Shown here: piece by piece, positions 34,401 to 46,449 of the stretch
Layout: each line of letters starts with the position of its first letter
Position numbering within the stretch: position 1 is the first letter of the stretch
Assembly: GCA_020698575.1 (NCBI GenBank)
Contig: CM036244.1
Location: 28,122,034 to 28,186,033, forward strand
Direction: 5' to 3'
DNA: 64,000 bases
Source of the DNA: Bostrychus sinensis
Taxonomy: Eukaryota > Chordata > Actinopteri > Gobiiformes > Eleotridae
Notes under the pieces: model-generated
Seen by the model: the letters and a program-made list of their open reading frames with translations, nothing else
The model's database searches: none
Told to the model about the DNA's origin: nothing
Position numbers and translations under genes: made by a program

Positions 34401-34967
34401 AGCCTATGTAGCATGCATAAAGTAACATGGATACAAAATACAAAATACAAAAACAGAAACCCTGAGGTATCATTCTTTGAACAAAAGCATTTAAACTGGG
34501 CCTACAAACAGAACTATCTGGAACACAATGAAATTACTGAGTGCACCACCAAATTAGTCCTTGATTAGTACTGATAATACAGAATGTAGCTGGCTCTGCA
34601 CCTGAACCTAGGGACACTTTGCTCTAACCATTCTAATAAGATTTTTGTGTCTAGTTGATTAAATTAATAAATGCCATCAGTAAACAAGAGAAAGAGAAAT
34701 GAGCACAGGAAACAATGAAAAGGCAATGTCACAGAGGATATTCTTTTTTACTGAGTGACTATTCCTTGTGTTTCTGAAAATTTAACAATTCTATTTATAT
34801 AATACAGCTAGTAGTACATGGAGCAATATGACAGGTTTACAAACCTTTGTCTTTGGATTTAGATATGACCTGATGCATATCCAAATATGTTAATTTCCAG
34901 TTGTTCTTATCAGTGATAGTCAAAGAGTGCTACTTCAAAATAATGGCTGGAAATAAGGTATAATAGT
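31422..34967. other. Unassigned AT-rich sequence
   Basis: 3.5 kb with many short frames, none with a recognised domain. No SINE head or matched TIR was found. 33,513-33,803 is open for 96 codons but lacks any known motif. Confidence 0.4.
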
Positions 34968-35289
34968 AGGCCTTGTCAACTACATAGATAATACATTATA
35001 CAGAAAAATATTTTCCTAAAAGTACTAACAGTGAACAGTTGGCAAACTTTCTGCTTGCTAGCCTGCAGTGATTTGCATATTGATTTGGTATAGGTTTTTA
35101 CAATGGAAGCTCTATGATGCAACCCTTTATCCATGCTTGGTACAGACACAAAGAGTACAGTGGGCTGTACTACTACCATAATTACTACAACAGTTATTTA
35201 TAATAGTAATTTTTGTTTCATTTAATAATACTCATATAAGACTACATTTGTGCTGTATAATTAATTAGTTTATACTGTTGACAAGGCCT
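34968..35289. repeat. Small MITE with perfect 13-bp TIRs
   Basis: AGGCCTTGTCAAC (34,968-34,980) is matched exactly by its reverse complement GTTGACAAGGCCT (35,277-35,289). Imperfect TAGT/ACTA sequences extend outward on both sides. The 322-bp interior is AT-rich and non-coding. No certain target duplication, so the superfamily is open. Confidence 0.6.
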
Positions 35290-35907
35290 AGACTACTATA
35301 TTTACCACGGCATCAGATACAAAACAGTATATTATATTGACACAAATTTGAGATTCAAAAACAGCCAAAAGTGGACAAAATAACAAACTGACTGTACAAA
35401 CTGGTTAAACTTATTCTGACTGTAGACATAAATAAAGGTCTATGCCTAGTAATCTCGCTAGTAATGTAAAAAAAAAAGAATAATAATACCTTTAACTTGC
35501 CCATTTCAAATATTTGGTTCAGATTACATTGCAGGACACATACCAACCAAATGTCTGAATGCAGCGTATGTCCATTTAGAAGCACGTTCCCCAACAGCTC
35601 GAGGAGAAATCCCAGCAGCGCTGAATTCAGGCCAGGGCGGAGACTGAGAAATAATTAACAGCTGCTGTACTTTTATTACACAGGCCTCTGAAGTGCTAAG
35701 AGATAGAGGGGTGAGTCAGAAAGCCTGGTGGTCCCTCTGGAGGACTGGAGTAGCTCTTACAACACAATGACACTCCTTGCCTTGATTGCATTGCTCCCCG
35801 GTGCCAGTTCATTAATTTCAAATGAGATGATGTTACTGCTGTAGTATTCTGCTCTATATGTATTAAAGGGAGGAAGAAAGTGGGCATAGGAAGTAAAACA
35901 CCACTGT
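35290..35907. other. Unassigned spacer
   Basis: No gene or repeat terminus recognised. Confidence 0.4.
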
Positions 35908-36360
35908 GGGGCTATATTATGCTTTTATTTATATTTTAAACCAATCTTGGTCACCTCTGCACGTTCAAAAACATTGAGACTAAAAGATAAGATTTTTTGT
36001 AAGTACAGGCGAAGGCGACCAGCAGAGTGCAGCAGAGTGCAGAGAGTTGCAATATTTTGAACATAATCAAAGAAAATCAGCATTTCATAAACTTTTTGGT
36101 ATGATGCCATTTTACTATGAAATGAAAAATAGCTGTGAGCAATCTGTGGAAACAGAGCTGTACACTGTTTTCTGGATAAAGGGATGGGAGCAGACTGGAT
36201 GTAGAAGGCTTGTTGATTGGTCAGTGCAGGAAGAGCAAGCCCATTTTGTGTCATTTGCTTTTTCTGTGGTGCACTCATCTGTTCAGTCTGGCACAAAATC
36301 TACCACAACTTTCTTGCTGCTGCAGAAGCTACTACTTTCTGGCCCCTGCCCCTAAATATG
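35908..36360. repeat. GGGGCTATATTATGC-type repeat, copy 1
   Basis: Begins with GGGGCTATATTATGC, a 15-bp sequence found again in reverse complement as the last 15 bases of the window (63,986-64,000). After that tip both copies go on with similar sequence (TTTAAACCAATCTTGG here, TTAAATCAATCTTGG there). The right end is not clearly defined; the boundary at about 36,360 is a guess. Confidence 0.45.
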
Positions 36361-36499
36361 CATTAAAATAGGCTTTATGTCATTAAGTCATTGCCACATT
36401 GTTAGACTAACTGGAAGACTATAATACCTTACTTTATTCTCCCTGTAGGGAATTTGGTTCTCTGTATTTGACCCGTCCTTCATTGCCGCTGGGGCAGCA

Positions 36500-36745
36500 G
36501 CGGCATGATGGCTTAGTGGTTAGCACTCTCGCCTCACAGCAAGAAGGTCCCGAGTTTAATTCCCGGACCGTGTGGGGCCTTTCTGTGTGGAGTCTACATG
36601 TTCGCCCCTTGTCTGGGTGGATTTCCTCCATCAACTGCTGCACCGCGGCTGCCCACTGCTCCTGACAGGTTGCCCCAGTGACACTGAGGAATGGGTCAAA
36701 TGCAGAGAATGAATTTCCCTACGGGGATCAATAAAGTATACCTTA
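36500..36745 (+). repeat. tRNA-derived SINE, complete head
   Basis: An A-box-like TGGCTTAGTGGTTAGC lies at about 36,509-36,524 and a B-box-like GAGTTTAATTCC at about 36,551-36,562, the layout of a tRNA-like pol III promoter. A body with TTTCTGTGTGGAGTCTACATG follows, and the tail ends GGGATCAATAAAGTATACC. The head belongs to the same type as the reversed piece at 36.78-36.90 kb. Confidence 0.78.
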
Positions 36746-36782
36746 ACTGGAGCATTAGCTTATAGTGCATGTTTTAGGCCGA

Positions 36783-36904
36783 TGGGGGAAACCGAGGGAC
36801 CAAGAGGAAACCCACCCAGACACAGAGAGAACATGCAAACTCCACACAGAAAGGCCCCGGGAACCCTCTTGCTATGAGGTGACAGTGCTAACCACTTTGC
36901 CATT
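36783..36904 (-). repeat. Related SINE fragment, inverted
   Basis: The reverse complement reads CAAAGTGGTTAGCACTGTCACCTCATAGCAAG (in parts) and then CCTTTCTGTGTGGAGTTTGC and GGGTGGGTTTCCTC, a head and body like the SINE just upstream. The two copies lie tail to tail, about 40 bp apart, so transcripts across them could fold into a hairpin. Confidence 0.7.
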
Positions 36905-39900
36905 GTTGTAGGAGTTACAGTATGATGTTAAATACTTGGTTTAAACTTATGGTTCACTTTTTATTTAGTGCGGAGTATTGATTCAAATGAACTCTGGCAC
37001 CAAATGAATAATATAGATATTAAATAGAAGTAGTATGAGAGCAACATGAAGGATATATGTGAGATGGATGTTCACTTCATCTTATAAGCTTTCAAAGGGG
37101 TTCTTAAAGCAGGACCATGTGCTAATAAATAAATGAGTGTGATGAAAAATAGAAAGGCATCACTCAGGGCACAAAACTGAGATCAGTGATATAGAAGCTT
37201 CAATGTGCAAAATTCAACAACTGTGTGACAAGTTTGTGACATTTAGTTAAGATTCTACCTGATGTAAAGCTGACCTGTTTTTACAAAGTTGCATTAACAC
37301 ACACAATTCTTAAGGCATTCATACTTATTTTGCAAAAAGTCAAAGATAGATCATTCTTTCACTTTTTAAATATTGCAGTAAGTGGTCTTTTACACATAAA
37401 TAAAAATAAACTTTGAAAAGCAAGAAAGACTAATCAGACTAATCATGGGTAAATCAAGTCAAAAGAGGAATTCTAAAAGGAGCAAACTAGCTTAATTGCT
37501 CACAATTTCTCTACTGTGCAAGCTCCCAATTTACCAGTTAAACAAAATTCCTAATCCAACATATAATTTTGAGGGTCATAACCAAAAGGACAACATCTCA
37601 GATACAAGCCGCCCTTCCTACGCAGTTTGACTATGCTGAGAAACTCTCTCACTTGAAAGGGATGTTGGTGTAGAACTTCTGCTCTCTCAAGAAAAGCAAA
37701 CAGGAGTCACTTAGGCATCTGTTTCTGAGGCTACCTGGATGCCTGTCAGGGGAGGTAAACTACTGTATGTCTCTCAGGTGGCTTGAGAACACCTTGGTAT
37801 TCCCACAGGAGGACCTGAAGTGTCTGGGAAGAGGGAAATCTGAGCATCCTCTGCTTAGCTCAGCTGTACCTGTAACTTGGCCCTTGAAAAGTGGTATAAC
37901 AAGATGGACTGAAGTTTGAAGGACATTTTCTTGAACAAAATTTTACAAATTGGGTGAAATTGTGGTCTGACAAAAACATTTAGTTATAATAGACCACTAT
38001 ACACCACTATACCAGTTAATTACATTTTGTACCTTTTTCAGAATTTTTTTAAATCTTTTGACGTAGTTTAATAATTGAATTTAGATTATTATGTAATTAT
38101 TATTACACTGGGCCTCTGGGGATTATTGTCAGTACAAAACACTTGACATGATGCTAACAGCGGATGCAGTGGTATCATGGCATCTGAACTTTAGCAGCTG
38201 CTTTGAACAGGTGTTGTGAGACTCGATGTGCGAAAGTACATGTCGCAGCCAGTGTCGTCATTTGCGAGCAGCTTGAGTCAGAGGTGTGCTAAACTAATGC
38301 CTTTTTTATGTTCAAAACAGCACTTCACTTTAGCTATTTGGAGCGATGGAGTTATGCATAGACATTTGGAAGGATTTGTCCCTGCAGTTTTCCTATAAAT
38401 GGCAAAAGATTTCAGTAGGAGAAACCCTGGTGAGTGCAAATACACAAACAGCATTCTACATCTTGTGTGCTCATCAGTGTGGTGAAGCACATCTTACAGC
38501 TTTAAATAGTGTGCACGGCTCCAAAGAGAAGACTTTATTGATTTGCGCTGGATTGTTAATCTGTTTGCTCACACATTTAGCCCTCAGAGGCTGTGTTATA
38601 CCTTTATCTATGTTTAGCCTAGAGCTAACATCACCTTATTTGTGAGTCAGTTAAGGCTCTCATGTCAAACCAGTTAGGCTCTTAGGCTTTAGGCATAGAC
38701 GCAGACAAATCATTTAGCATTAAGCTAAAAAAAAAAAAAAAAAACTTTTCACATACATAGGTTCATATTGCATAAATTTAACGTCTGTCATGCAATTTGA
38801 AATAAGTTAAGAATAACCATTTGTAGCTTTGAAAAAACAGTGCAGAATGTCCCACTGACAACTGCTGTAGTAGGCATAGGGGTGTTAAGACAGTCACACA
38901 GAGGGGTTGCCGAGCATAGCATTTTTGTTGGACCAGGACCCAGTATGTGAGATGCAATAAACTTCTGCACCAAATGTCAGTTGGTTGCATATTTTAGAAC
39001 TGAATTAGCATAAGAGACATTGCATGTTCAAACATTTAAATTGTGTAGGCTACAACAAAACATTTTACCATAGTTTTAGTTTAGAGTAGTTGCATATTTT
39101 CACAGAATGTGTTTATTAGATTTTTCGTCCTGTGCATATTGTGTCTACGTGTGTTTTGTTCGTTTCCCATTTCAAGGCCTTCCATCAAAGTCAGTATGAA
39201 ACACACCTTTAGCTGAGCTGCTACAAGGCTATAATGAAAATGTGAGAATGGTAATGATTGCAGTCATTATTTTTTCTGTTAAACCCTATATTTAAAAATG
39301 TCTAACAAGGTCTAATGATAAGATCTATTAATACTTAAGGTTATTAATCATTGTTATGACCTTGATCTTGTAGAGCACTCGCTCAATAGATGACTAACTC
39401 AAAACTTATCTAACCTAATATTTTATCCAAAAATGATGTTATGATTCTCAACCCTTATTTGACCTATTACATGTAAAATAGCTACCGCTGGAAGCATTTT
39501 GGTCCAGGCTGTTGCATGTATAGTATATGAGTCTTACCTGGGCTGTGAGCTGACCTGAATAAACAGTGAGTCCAGAATGCTGTGGTGGTCTGGGTGCCCG
39601 GGAGAACTGCCAGGCTGTGTGCCAGCTGGACCTCCAGCTCCTCTGCGCTCCTGCCGAAGCAAAGAGCGTGTGAGAGAGCAGAGACGGGGGTAACAGACGA
39701 GAATAACTGATCCTCACTTGGGCCATTATGAGTCAACCGTCACAGAAAAAAAGCATTGTGCTAGAATGCAACCCTACATTCTTTGCAATAGGCAAAGAAC
39801 AACTTATATTAAAATATTGTTAGGGTCTCTTGCTCCATGTTTTGTATGTCTGTATATTTGGATTCAATTAAACTTCACTATTACTACTACAAATATTGTC

Positions 39901-42183
39901 GGTCATTATTGTTATTACAATATTAACCATTATAATAGCATATCTTGTACTTTTAATATCGAGCAACCCAAGCGTTTTACTAGCATTACACAGGTGTTGA
40001 TGCTGGAGTCTGTCCTTAGCTGAAGGCATTTCGGGAAATGCTTGGATTATATTAATTGCTCCCATTGCTTATACAACATCAACAGAAAATACAGTAGATG
40101 TTGCAAATTTTTGTTATGCTGTTCATGAAGTATTATTATAAAAGTCCAGCAGGAGAAAATATGAACTCCCATTTACTTGTCCTCGGTAAGATATATTAAT
40201 TTTGATTGAGCTTCCTTCAGTTGTACATGTACTGTCAAGTCAAGAATGAAAACATACAAGTAGAGGACAGATCAATTAAGCCCCACTACAACAGTACCAT
40301 AGATGTTCAATATAAGGGATGTCCACTGTATAAGACTGACTTATTTCAGGGGATATCCTGTATAGGGTGTTTTGTTTTAAGGCTACTTCATCATCTCTTG
40401 CTGGCAGCCCATGAAGACAGATGACCGCGTGGACCCGAGGCGGACAGGCTAAAGACGTCAACCGTGACTTCTTGTTCAGGGACGTCACTCTTCATCTCTT
40501 TACCATTTCTTATTCTGCCATCTCTCAACAAGTCGACAAGCAACAACGGAATGATTCCTAAAGCATTGTGCGCCATTCAGAGTGCCAGATGAAAGTGCTG
40601 CCTGCTTCACTAACCCTCATCCAATTTTCCCTCACAGCTCCCATAGGTCTGCACTACGTGGCACCTCTGGGGAAACACAAAAATATGGGTAAGCACAGCT
40701 CACACCCAGCCACTCATACACCTGTATGTCTTCATCTGCACTGGAAAACTGCTCTGCTCTTGCTATGGACTGAATCAATTCTAGGTTAAGATTTTAATGA
40801 AATAAGTTGCAGTTTATTATGTTAAGCAACTATTAATAGATATAGTAAAGATATAATTAAATGCAAAATCTAAAATCTGTAACATATTGGTCACTTTATT
40901 AGGGCACTCCGCTAAGCCAGACATGTTTAAGAGAAGCATGCTCATGTTAAAAATGAACATCAGAATGGAGTGGGAAAGTGATTAAAATACTTGGCGTATT
41001 TCAGAGTATTTCAGATACTGCTGGAAAAAAAAAAAAATCAGTAAGTGGCAGTTCTGTGGACCAACCTTATGCTCAGAGGAGAATGGCCAGGTCTGAGATG
41101 ATAGAAAGACAATAGTAACTGGAATAAGAACTCATATTTTCTGATTGCTTAAAAACTCTGAAACAGCCGAAAGGGACATTGTTTACCTATTTTCTGATGC
41201 TACTCCCAGCAGAATATGTCATAGTACTGAGCTTAAATCATCTCAAACTATGTTCTTGAACATGACAATGAATTCACTGTAGTGGCCTCCACAGTCACCC
41301 GATTTATTAGAGGATGTTGCACCTTTGGAACAATCTACACTTACAAATAGTTATATATATATATATATATGTTATGTTTTATTTTTGTATGTTAATGTAC
41401 TGTATGCTCGTCTAGCACATTCTTTTTTGGTTAGTCTTGGTTCTCTTCCCATTTCTACATCATCCAATACTGTCCAAACCAAACAGTTGAAATTTTCGCC
41501 TTTGAAAACACATGATTAGGTGGCAATATCATCCATCACAGAGCTACCTCATCATCATTGTGTGAATCAGCCTTGAACACAGCATCCTACCACCTGCTGC
41601 CAGCCTCACAGTGTATATTCTCATGGACCAAGGCCAGCTTATTCATTCACAGATCCTGCAGCAATTTGGGATGTCAATTTTGGCTGCTTAATTACATTAG
41701 ATAACAAAATGGCATCTTTTAGAAACTCAGTCATCCGTAGATGTAGAGTTGACTCATAACGGAACAATCTTCTAAACGCGTAATAGTCAGTTTTAGCCAG
41801 TCCACCTTCTCAAACAGCTACGCAATTTGAACAAATAACATTTTAGCAAAAACTCTAGAAAAAAAATCTTGCAGTAGCTTCAAACGCCAAACAATGCTGG
41901 TAATTCAAGGAAAAAACAACTACAAAAAATACAGCAACAATGTTTTAGCAGTGTAAATGTAGAATAAAAATAAATAAATAATTAAAGGCTCAATACAGAT
42001 ATTATTGCACTTAGCCTGTCAGTGGTGGGTCATAGTGGTGATAAATGGTGTAATATTTTTGGATCATGTCATGTTGTTCCAAGCTTTCCGACATGGACTA
42101 GCTAATGGTTAGGTCACATGCTTTCAATGCAAAAAGGGTAACAATGCACATGCGGTAGTTAATGTAACTACAACTAAACCATC
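36905..42183. other. Gene-poor AT-rich sequence
   Basis: Over 5 kb with no supported gene or complete repeat. It holds an A-run at about 38,728-38,745, an A-run near 41,027-41,037 and a (TA)n run at 41,352-41,370. Open frames near 38.3, 39.5 and 40.3 kb overlap on both strands and have no domain that I recognise. Confidence 0.4.
41352..41370. repeat. (TA)n microsatellite
   Basis: Short pure TA run of about 19 bp. Confidence 0.85.
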
Positions 42184-42342
42184 CAGAGGTGGTTAGAGTA
42201 GTAATATGTACTCAAACAATGGCCAAAGTAGTAGTCTACAAATCAATATTTAACTATTAACTGTGCTATTTGCTTTAGAAAATATACACATAACCCATTT
42301 TCAGTCAATAAAAATTACTGCAACTTGTACTACCCACCTCTG
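42184..42342. repeat. Short MITE with CAGAGGTGG ends
   Basis: The left tip CAGAGGTGG is mirrored by CCACCTCTG at the right. The flanking octamers AAACCATC and CAAACATC resemble a worn 8-bp target duplication. The 159-bp interior is AT-rich. The tip resembles the left end of the repeat at 15,289. Confidence 0.55.
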
Positions 42343-43759
42343 CAAACATCAACATGGAATTTCTCGTAAATGCTTCCATCTAGCTGTTGGCAACAATCAA
42401 TCATGAACAATACTTGTCTAAAAATCTGCCATGCAAAAATACAGTATATTTGTAATATCTTTTTCTATGGAGAATTAGTCTGGTCCTTGTTAATCTGAGT
42501 TGGATTTCCAGGAGCCAAAACAAATGGACATGATATATAAAGTCTAGATTAAATGGTTATACTTGGTCAGGGAGGCTTGATTCCAGTGGAAATTGTTTTG
42601 AATAGGAAGGGTTCTTGACCCATTTTACTTTGCTAAGAATGTAAATGGGTCTGTGCAGAGTACATTGGCCTTATTTGCTGCATCTCAGAGAAAGAGAAAA
42701 GAAAGTCCAACCTAAACCTAATGTTTAATGATGCGCTTTATAAATTGTAACCAGTGTACAACTATTTTCCTCACCTACCTTACTGTGTCAAAAAGCCGCA
42801 GTGTTTCTACCCCGGACACTGTTGTGGCCCTCAGCTGTGGCCCACTATAGTAACTCCTGTCAGTCATCCTGATGTGCTGTCTACCTGGGAAAGGCTTTGA
42901 CTTAAGTGGCCAGCTTGCACCCCGCAGGTGTTGAGGCAGCTGTAACAGAAATAAGAAGAAAACCACACTTGTACTGCATTTGTGAGCAGTGTTTTCTTTC
43001 CCCCTTTGCTGAAGGTGAATTTAACGCTTGGATGCACTCTAGCTGTGAGTCTGAACATGGTGCCAATGACCTAAACTACTCCACTGGCACTGATTCAAAA
43101 ATTCCCCCTTGAGATGTGTGTCGATAAAAGAGGGCTAACAAGAACTAAAAACACGGGACGGTTTAGGTGTAGTTGTGGATGTCTCAAACTTGTTATCATA
43201 GCTCCACTGGGACAATACTGAGGTGAGAGGAAAGTGCTGGGCTGGAACCATTTGGAGCCATATTGACAAACTGCTATGGGGGGGCCATTGATTCACTACA
43301 AGTCCAGACTGACTGCTCCGAGGCACATGATAAACCTTTTTCCACATTAGTCCGACTCCCCCCTAACAAGAAGGACAGAGTGACTGGTTGGAAACAACTA
43401 AATACATCACGCAACATCCTGATGTACTGAATCTGGATATAATGGTTTGGGTTATACATGTTAGGACAGGCCTTCTTATACATTCATGATTCTACTAAGA
43501 ACACTGGCGTCCTTAAGCTATTGTTGGTTTATGGCTGTTAAGGATGTACTTTCATTATGCAGAGGATATCAAAGTTATATGTATCCATTTGAGCTTTGGC
43601 TATTGTGATCTGCATTTCACTTCACCAAACACTGTCACCAACTTGCAGTAGGCAACTAGCTTGGATTAACTGATTATTTAATGTCTATTTCCAGGTATTC
43701 TGTTTTCTTTCATCCAGTCAGAAAGAAGAACTAAGATATACTGTCTGCACAGTCAGTCA
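42343..43759. other. Unassigned spacer
   Basis: No supported gene. Frames around 42.8-43.4 kb lie on both strands over the same bases and show no domain. Confidence 0.4.
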
Positions 43760-44123
43760 TAAGGGTGTTTGTGGTTAATCGTTAAATCGATTAATCGGCA
43801 TTATGCCCATAATCAATTTAAAGAAATACTAACAACATTAAATTATGCTGTACAGTAGAGTAAAGGTACAGTACCATTGGAGAGTTAGGGTATAAACATA
43901 AACTTAAGCAACTGTTTCCTAAAATATACAAGCCTATAACTTGTCTTTAGTTAAAAAAACCCACCATTTTATCATGGTTCATTGTTTTGAATTTAATGGA
44001 GCAGTTTTTTATTAAATGTAATGAAAGGTGATGTCGAGCCAGTAGTTAGAGGTTAATCAATAATTGTTTGTTAAGACTTCCAATTATTTCATTAAAGAAA
44101 ATTAACCAAATGTGCATCCCTTT
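43760..44123. repeat. Degraded hAT-like MITE
   Basis: The left end TAAGGGTGTTTGTGGTTAAT and the reverse-complemented right end AAAGGGATGCACATTTGGTTAAT form a diverged inverted pair with the AGGG-TG(C) core of hAT-type ends. Flanks share only a TCAGT core, so the target duplication is worn. Confidence 0.45.
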
Positions 44124-45980
44124 TCAGTAGGTTTTAAACAATGGCCAGCCATTTGAATAGTAGCCATATAGATGTTTGTTAGTGCAGACAGACTTTCATC
44201 AGTAAATGTGTATACTTCCAGTTGGTAAAATTTGACATGGCAGGGATTTTTAGTGATGAAAATCCATGAATTATTATGAATGATGGTTAAATTAGAAAAC
44301 TTTTTACAGATTTTTGTTAAGGCATGTGACAAAACAAAAAAGCTGGCTGTGGTTTGGGGTAAATTAGCTACTATTTTGACTAATGGTACAGAGTAATGTG
44401 AGTCCTTTAAGACATGTACAGTATAATGCTTTTGATATGTAAATAATGCAATAATACACACAAGCCAAGTTTTTTTTTAGATAACCTTAGTTGGTTACTT
44501 TATGCAACTTTTATTATCTTGATATTTTTGCTGTGGTTTAACAAAGCGCACCTGGCTTATTAAACTTCAGGGAGGAACACAAAGTGAACAAGCAGCAAGG
44601 GTTGGCGTGTATCACAGCAAATGATGAAAGTCCCATTTGAATACTCTATTTGCACTTCATAGAGCTCTCCTAAAGCACGCTGCTACTGCCTGACAGTTCG
44701 GCTGTTTTCCCATCATCGCTGTGGCCAAAAATGGCTGTGTTGAACATCAGTGTGAAAAAAGGAGGCCTTCAGAAGCATCTGTATATCCACTGATGTCCTT
44801 GTCAGACAATTTTGACACGCCAGACTCTCACGACTTGCTTCTGTCTACGGGCCAACTCTAGGCTTTCCCTCACAGAGGAGGGATGAGATCAAGGTAGCCC
44901 CAGGGAAGGAGTCACTCAACAAAGGAGGAGAAAGACTGCAGTTAGTTCATATGAGTGGCTGATTCTGTACCTGGGCGTCAGCCAACAAATGACAGCCTTT
45001 ATTAATCTCACTGTCACTCCTTGTATGAAATAAAAAGGGACAAATGACCTAGATTAAAGAAAAAGAAAGTTGGCACCAGGGCCATATTTGAGAAAATACT
45101 GAAAAAGCAGCTAGATATTGAAGTTATGTGTAACAAGTGATAGACATAGGCCTATATGTCTATTGTAATATAATTTATGATGGACTGAATTTTTCATAGA
45201 TCCTGATATACTTTAGACTTGCATATGTGGATGGCAGTGATGTTACATGATGCTCAGGGCTGGAGATGACTCCACTCCTCTTTATTGCGCAGGATGATAC
45301 TGCAGCTCCTCCACAGATCCACACACTCCAACCCACCTTGAAAAGGCTCCCCCTGGTGCTGCATTCAAGTTTTTGTGCGAAAAACTAGAGCAGGCTATAA
45401 ACTTTTTACAGCATAATGGTAAGATTTGCATTTACTGACATACCCGGAGTGCTAAAATTACGTGATAAACATACTTTCTACAAATAATTGTTGTTCAAAG
45501 GTAAAAGTGTAGCTAAAAATGACCAATATGGATGGTGGGATAGAATTTCCAACATGTTGCCACCTGTTGAATTTTGACATGGGGAATGTTGCTAATTTTG
45601 TAATAGGCTATAACTTGGCTTTGCGGGAATGAGTAAGGCTTTATGAGTGAGTCACATGTTATTGTAGACTATTAATAAACCTAAGCAACATTTTTGACTT
45701 TTAAACAATTTCCCTTATTTGGGATTTTTAAATCACAGCTTTTGTTTTTGCATTGTCCGACTAATGCTAATTTGTACCTTAGCTTATCATATTAAGCTCT
45801 AAATGCAATGTTAGTTGAGCCTCTATTTTTCATTATAATATTATAGGGTGTTTAGTATACGCTACACTTGGACTATATTATAGCTGTTGTTTGTAAGTAC
45901 ACTGAATATTTAACATAACAGCCTACTTACAACCTTCTTCTCACTTTAGGAAGATCCTGGTGTAAGTCAGAGAGAACACC
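44124..45980. other. Upstream flank of the igsf9b-like exon
   Basis: Within about 1.9 kb of the putative promoter. 44,560-45,000 has balanced composition and no TE signature; 45,280-45,420 resembles a fragment of a fish repeat. Enhancer content cannot be judged from one sequence. Confidence 0.35.
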
Positions 45981-46019
45981 TTTTTTCCCCAGCTTTCCTG
46001 CGTCTTCCAAACATCTCAA

Positions 46020-46200
46020 GCAGGCGGGATGACAGACAGCACAGGTAACCAATCAGCGGCCGGATGCCTCCCATGTCCCCGCAATGAGAGGCGTGCGGAG
46101 GCGGGCACAGAGCCTATCTAAAAGGTTGGCTGCTTGGTTTCACGGCGTCGACCGCTCTCTCGTCCCATTGGCGCAGGTGATCCGTCTCAGGATGCGAGAG
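46020..46200 (+). promoter_or_regulatory. GC-rich promoter region with two CCAAT boxes
   Basis: A CpG-rich island (about 46,015-46,330) in otherwise AT-rich DNA. It contains a forward NF-Y-type box AACCAATCAGCG (CCAAT at 46,049-46,053) and an inverted one, CCCATTGGCG (ATTGG at 46,167-46,171), about 115 bp apart. A weak TATA-like TATCTAAAAGG lies at about 46,116-46,126. It sits just before the first coding exon, which supports its role as the promoter; the exact start site cannot be given. Confidence 0.6.
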
Positions 46201-46318
46201 GAGAGCGGAGGAGAGGGGAACAGAGAGGGGAAAGCGCCGATGGAAAAGTGTCCAGGGCTCGGTTAACGACGAGACAGGATACCCGGCCCGCTTCAGTTCG
46301 TCCTGGGGCAACTCGGCG

Positions 46319-46348
46319 ATGAGAGATTCACCGAAAGGGGCACTTTGA
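46319..46348 (+). promoter_or_regulatory. Upstream ORF 1 in the 5' leader
   Basis: ATG followed by eight codons (MRDSPKGAL) and a TGA, ending 37 bp before the predicted start codon. It would only act if the transcript begins upstream of 46,319. Confidence 0.5.
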
Positions 46349-46351
46349 GAT

Positions 46352-46381
46352 ATGATGAGGTTTATTTCTGGTCGGCAATAG
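46352..46381 (+). promoter_or_regulatory. Upstream ORF 2 in the 5' leader
   Basis: Two adjacent ATGs open a nine-codon frame (MMRFISGRQ) that stops with TAG four bases before the predicted main ATG at 46,386. Such tight spacing would favour translational dampening of the main frame. Confidence 0.5.
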
Positions 46382-46385
46382 TACT

Positions 46386-46449
46386 ATGATTTGGTATGTG
46401 GCCACTTTGATAGCAAGTGTATTCAGCACCCGAGGAACGGCAGCTCAAG
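46386..46449 (+). CDS. igsf9b: First coding exon of an IGSF9B-like adhesion protein (signal peptide)
   Basis: A 64-nt coding segment from an ATG to the splice donor CAAG followed by GTGAGT (GT at 46,450-46,451), leaving phase 1. The peptide MIWYVATLIASVFSTRGTAA followed by Gln is a good signal peptide: Met, a hydrophobic core and an Ala-x-Ala-like cleavage area. It closely resembles the recalled start of vertebrate IGSF9B (MIWYVATFIASVIGTRG), including the split Gly codon after the AAQ/AAE position. IGSF9B is a type I membrane protein with Ig and FNIII domains, acting in dendrites and inhibitory synapses. No Ig exon lies in the remaining 17.5 kb, so intron 1 is long. Paralogue (igsf9a or a duplicated b copy) cannot be settled from 21 residues. 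Confidence 0.75.

Noticed and set aside
46084..46322. Frames of about 60 codons in the CpG-rich region
   Set aside because: They overlap on both strands in the putative promoter and leader; the signal-peptide exon at 46,386 is the better supported start.
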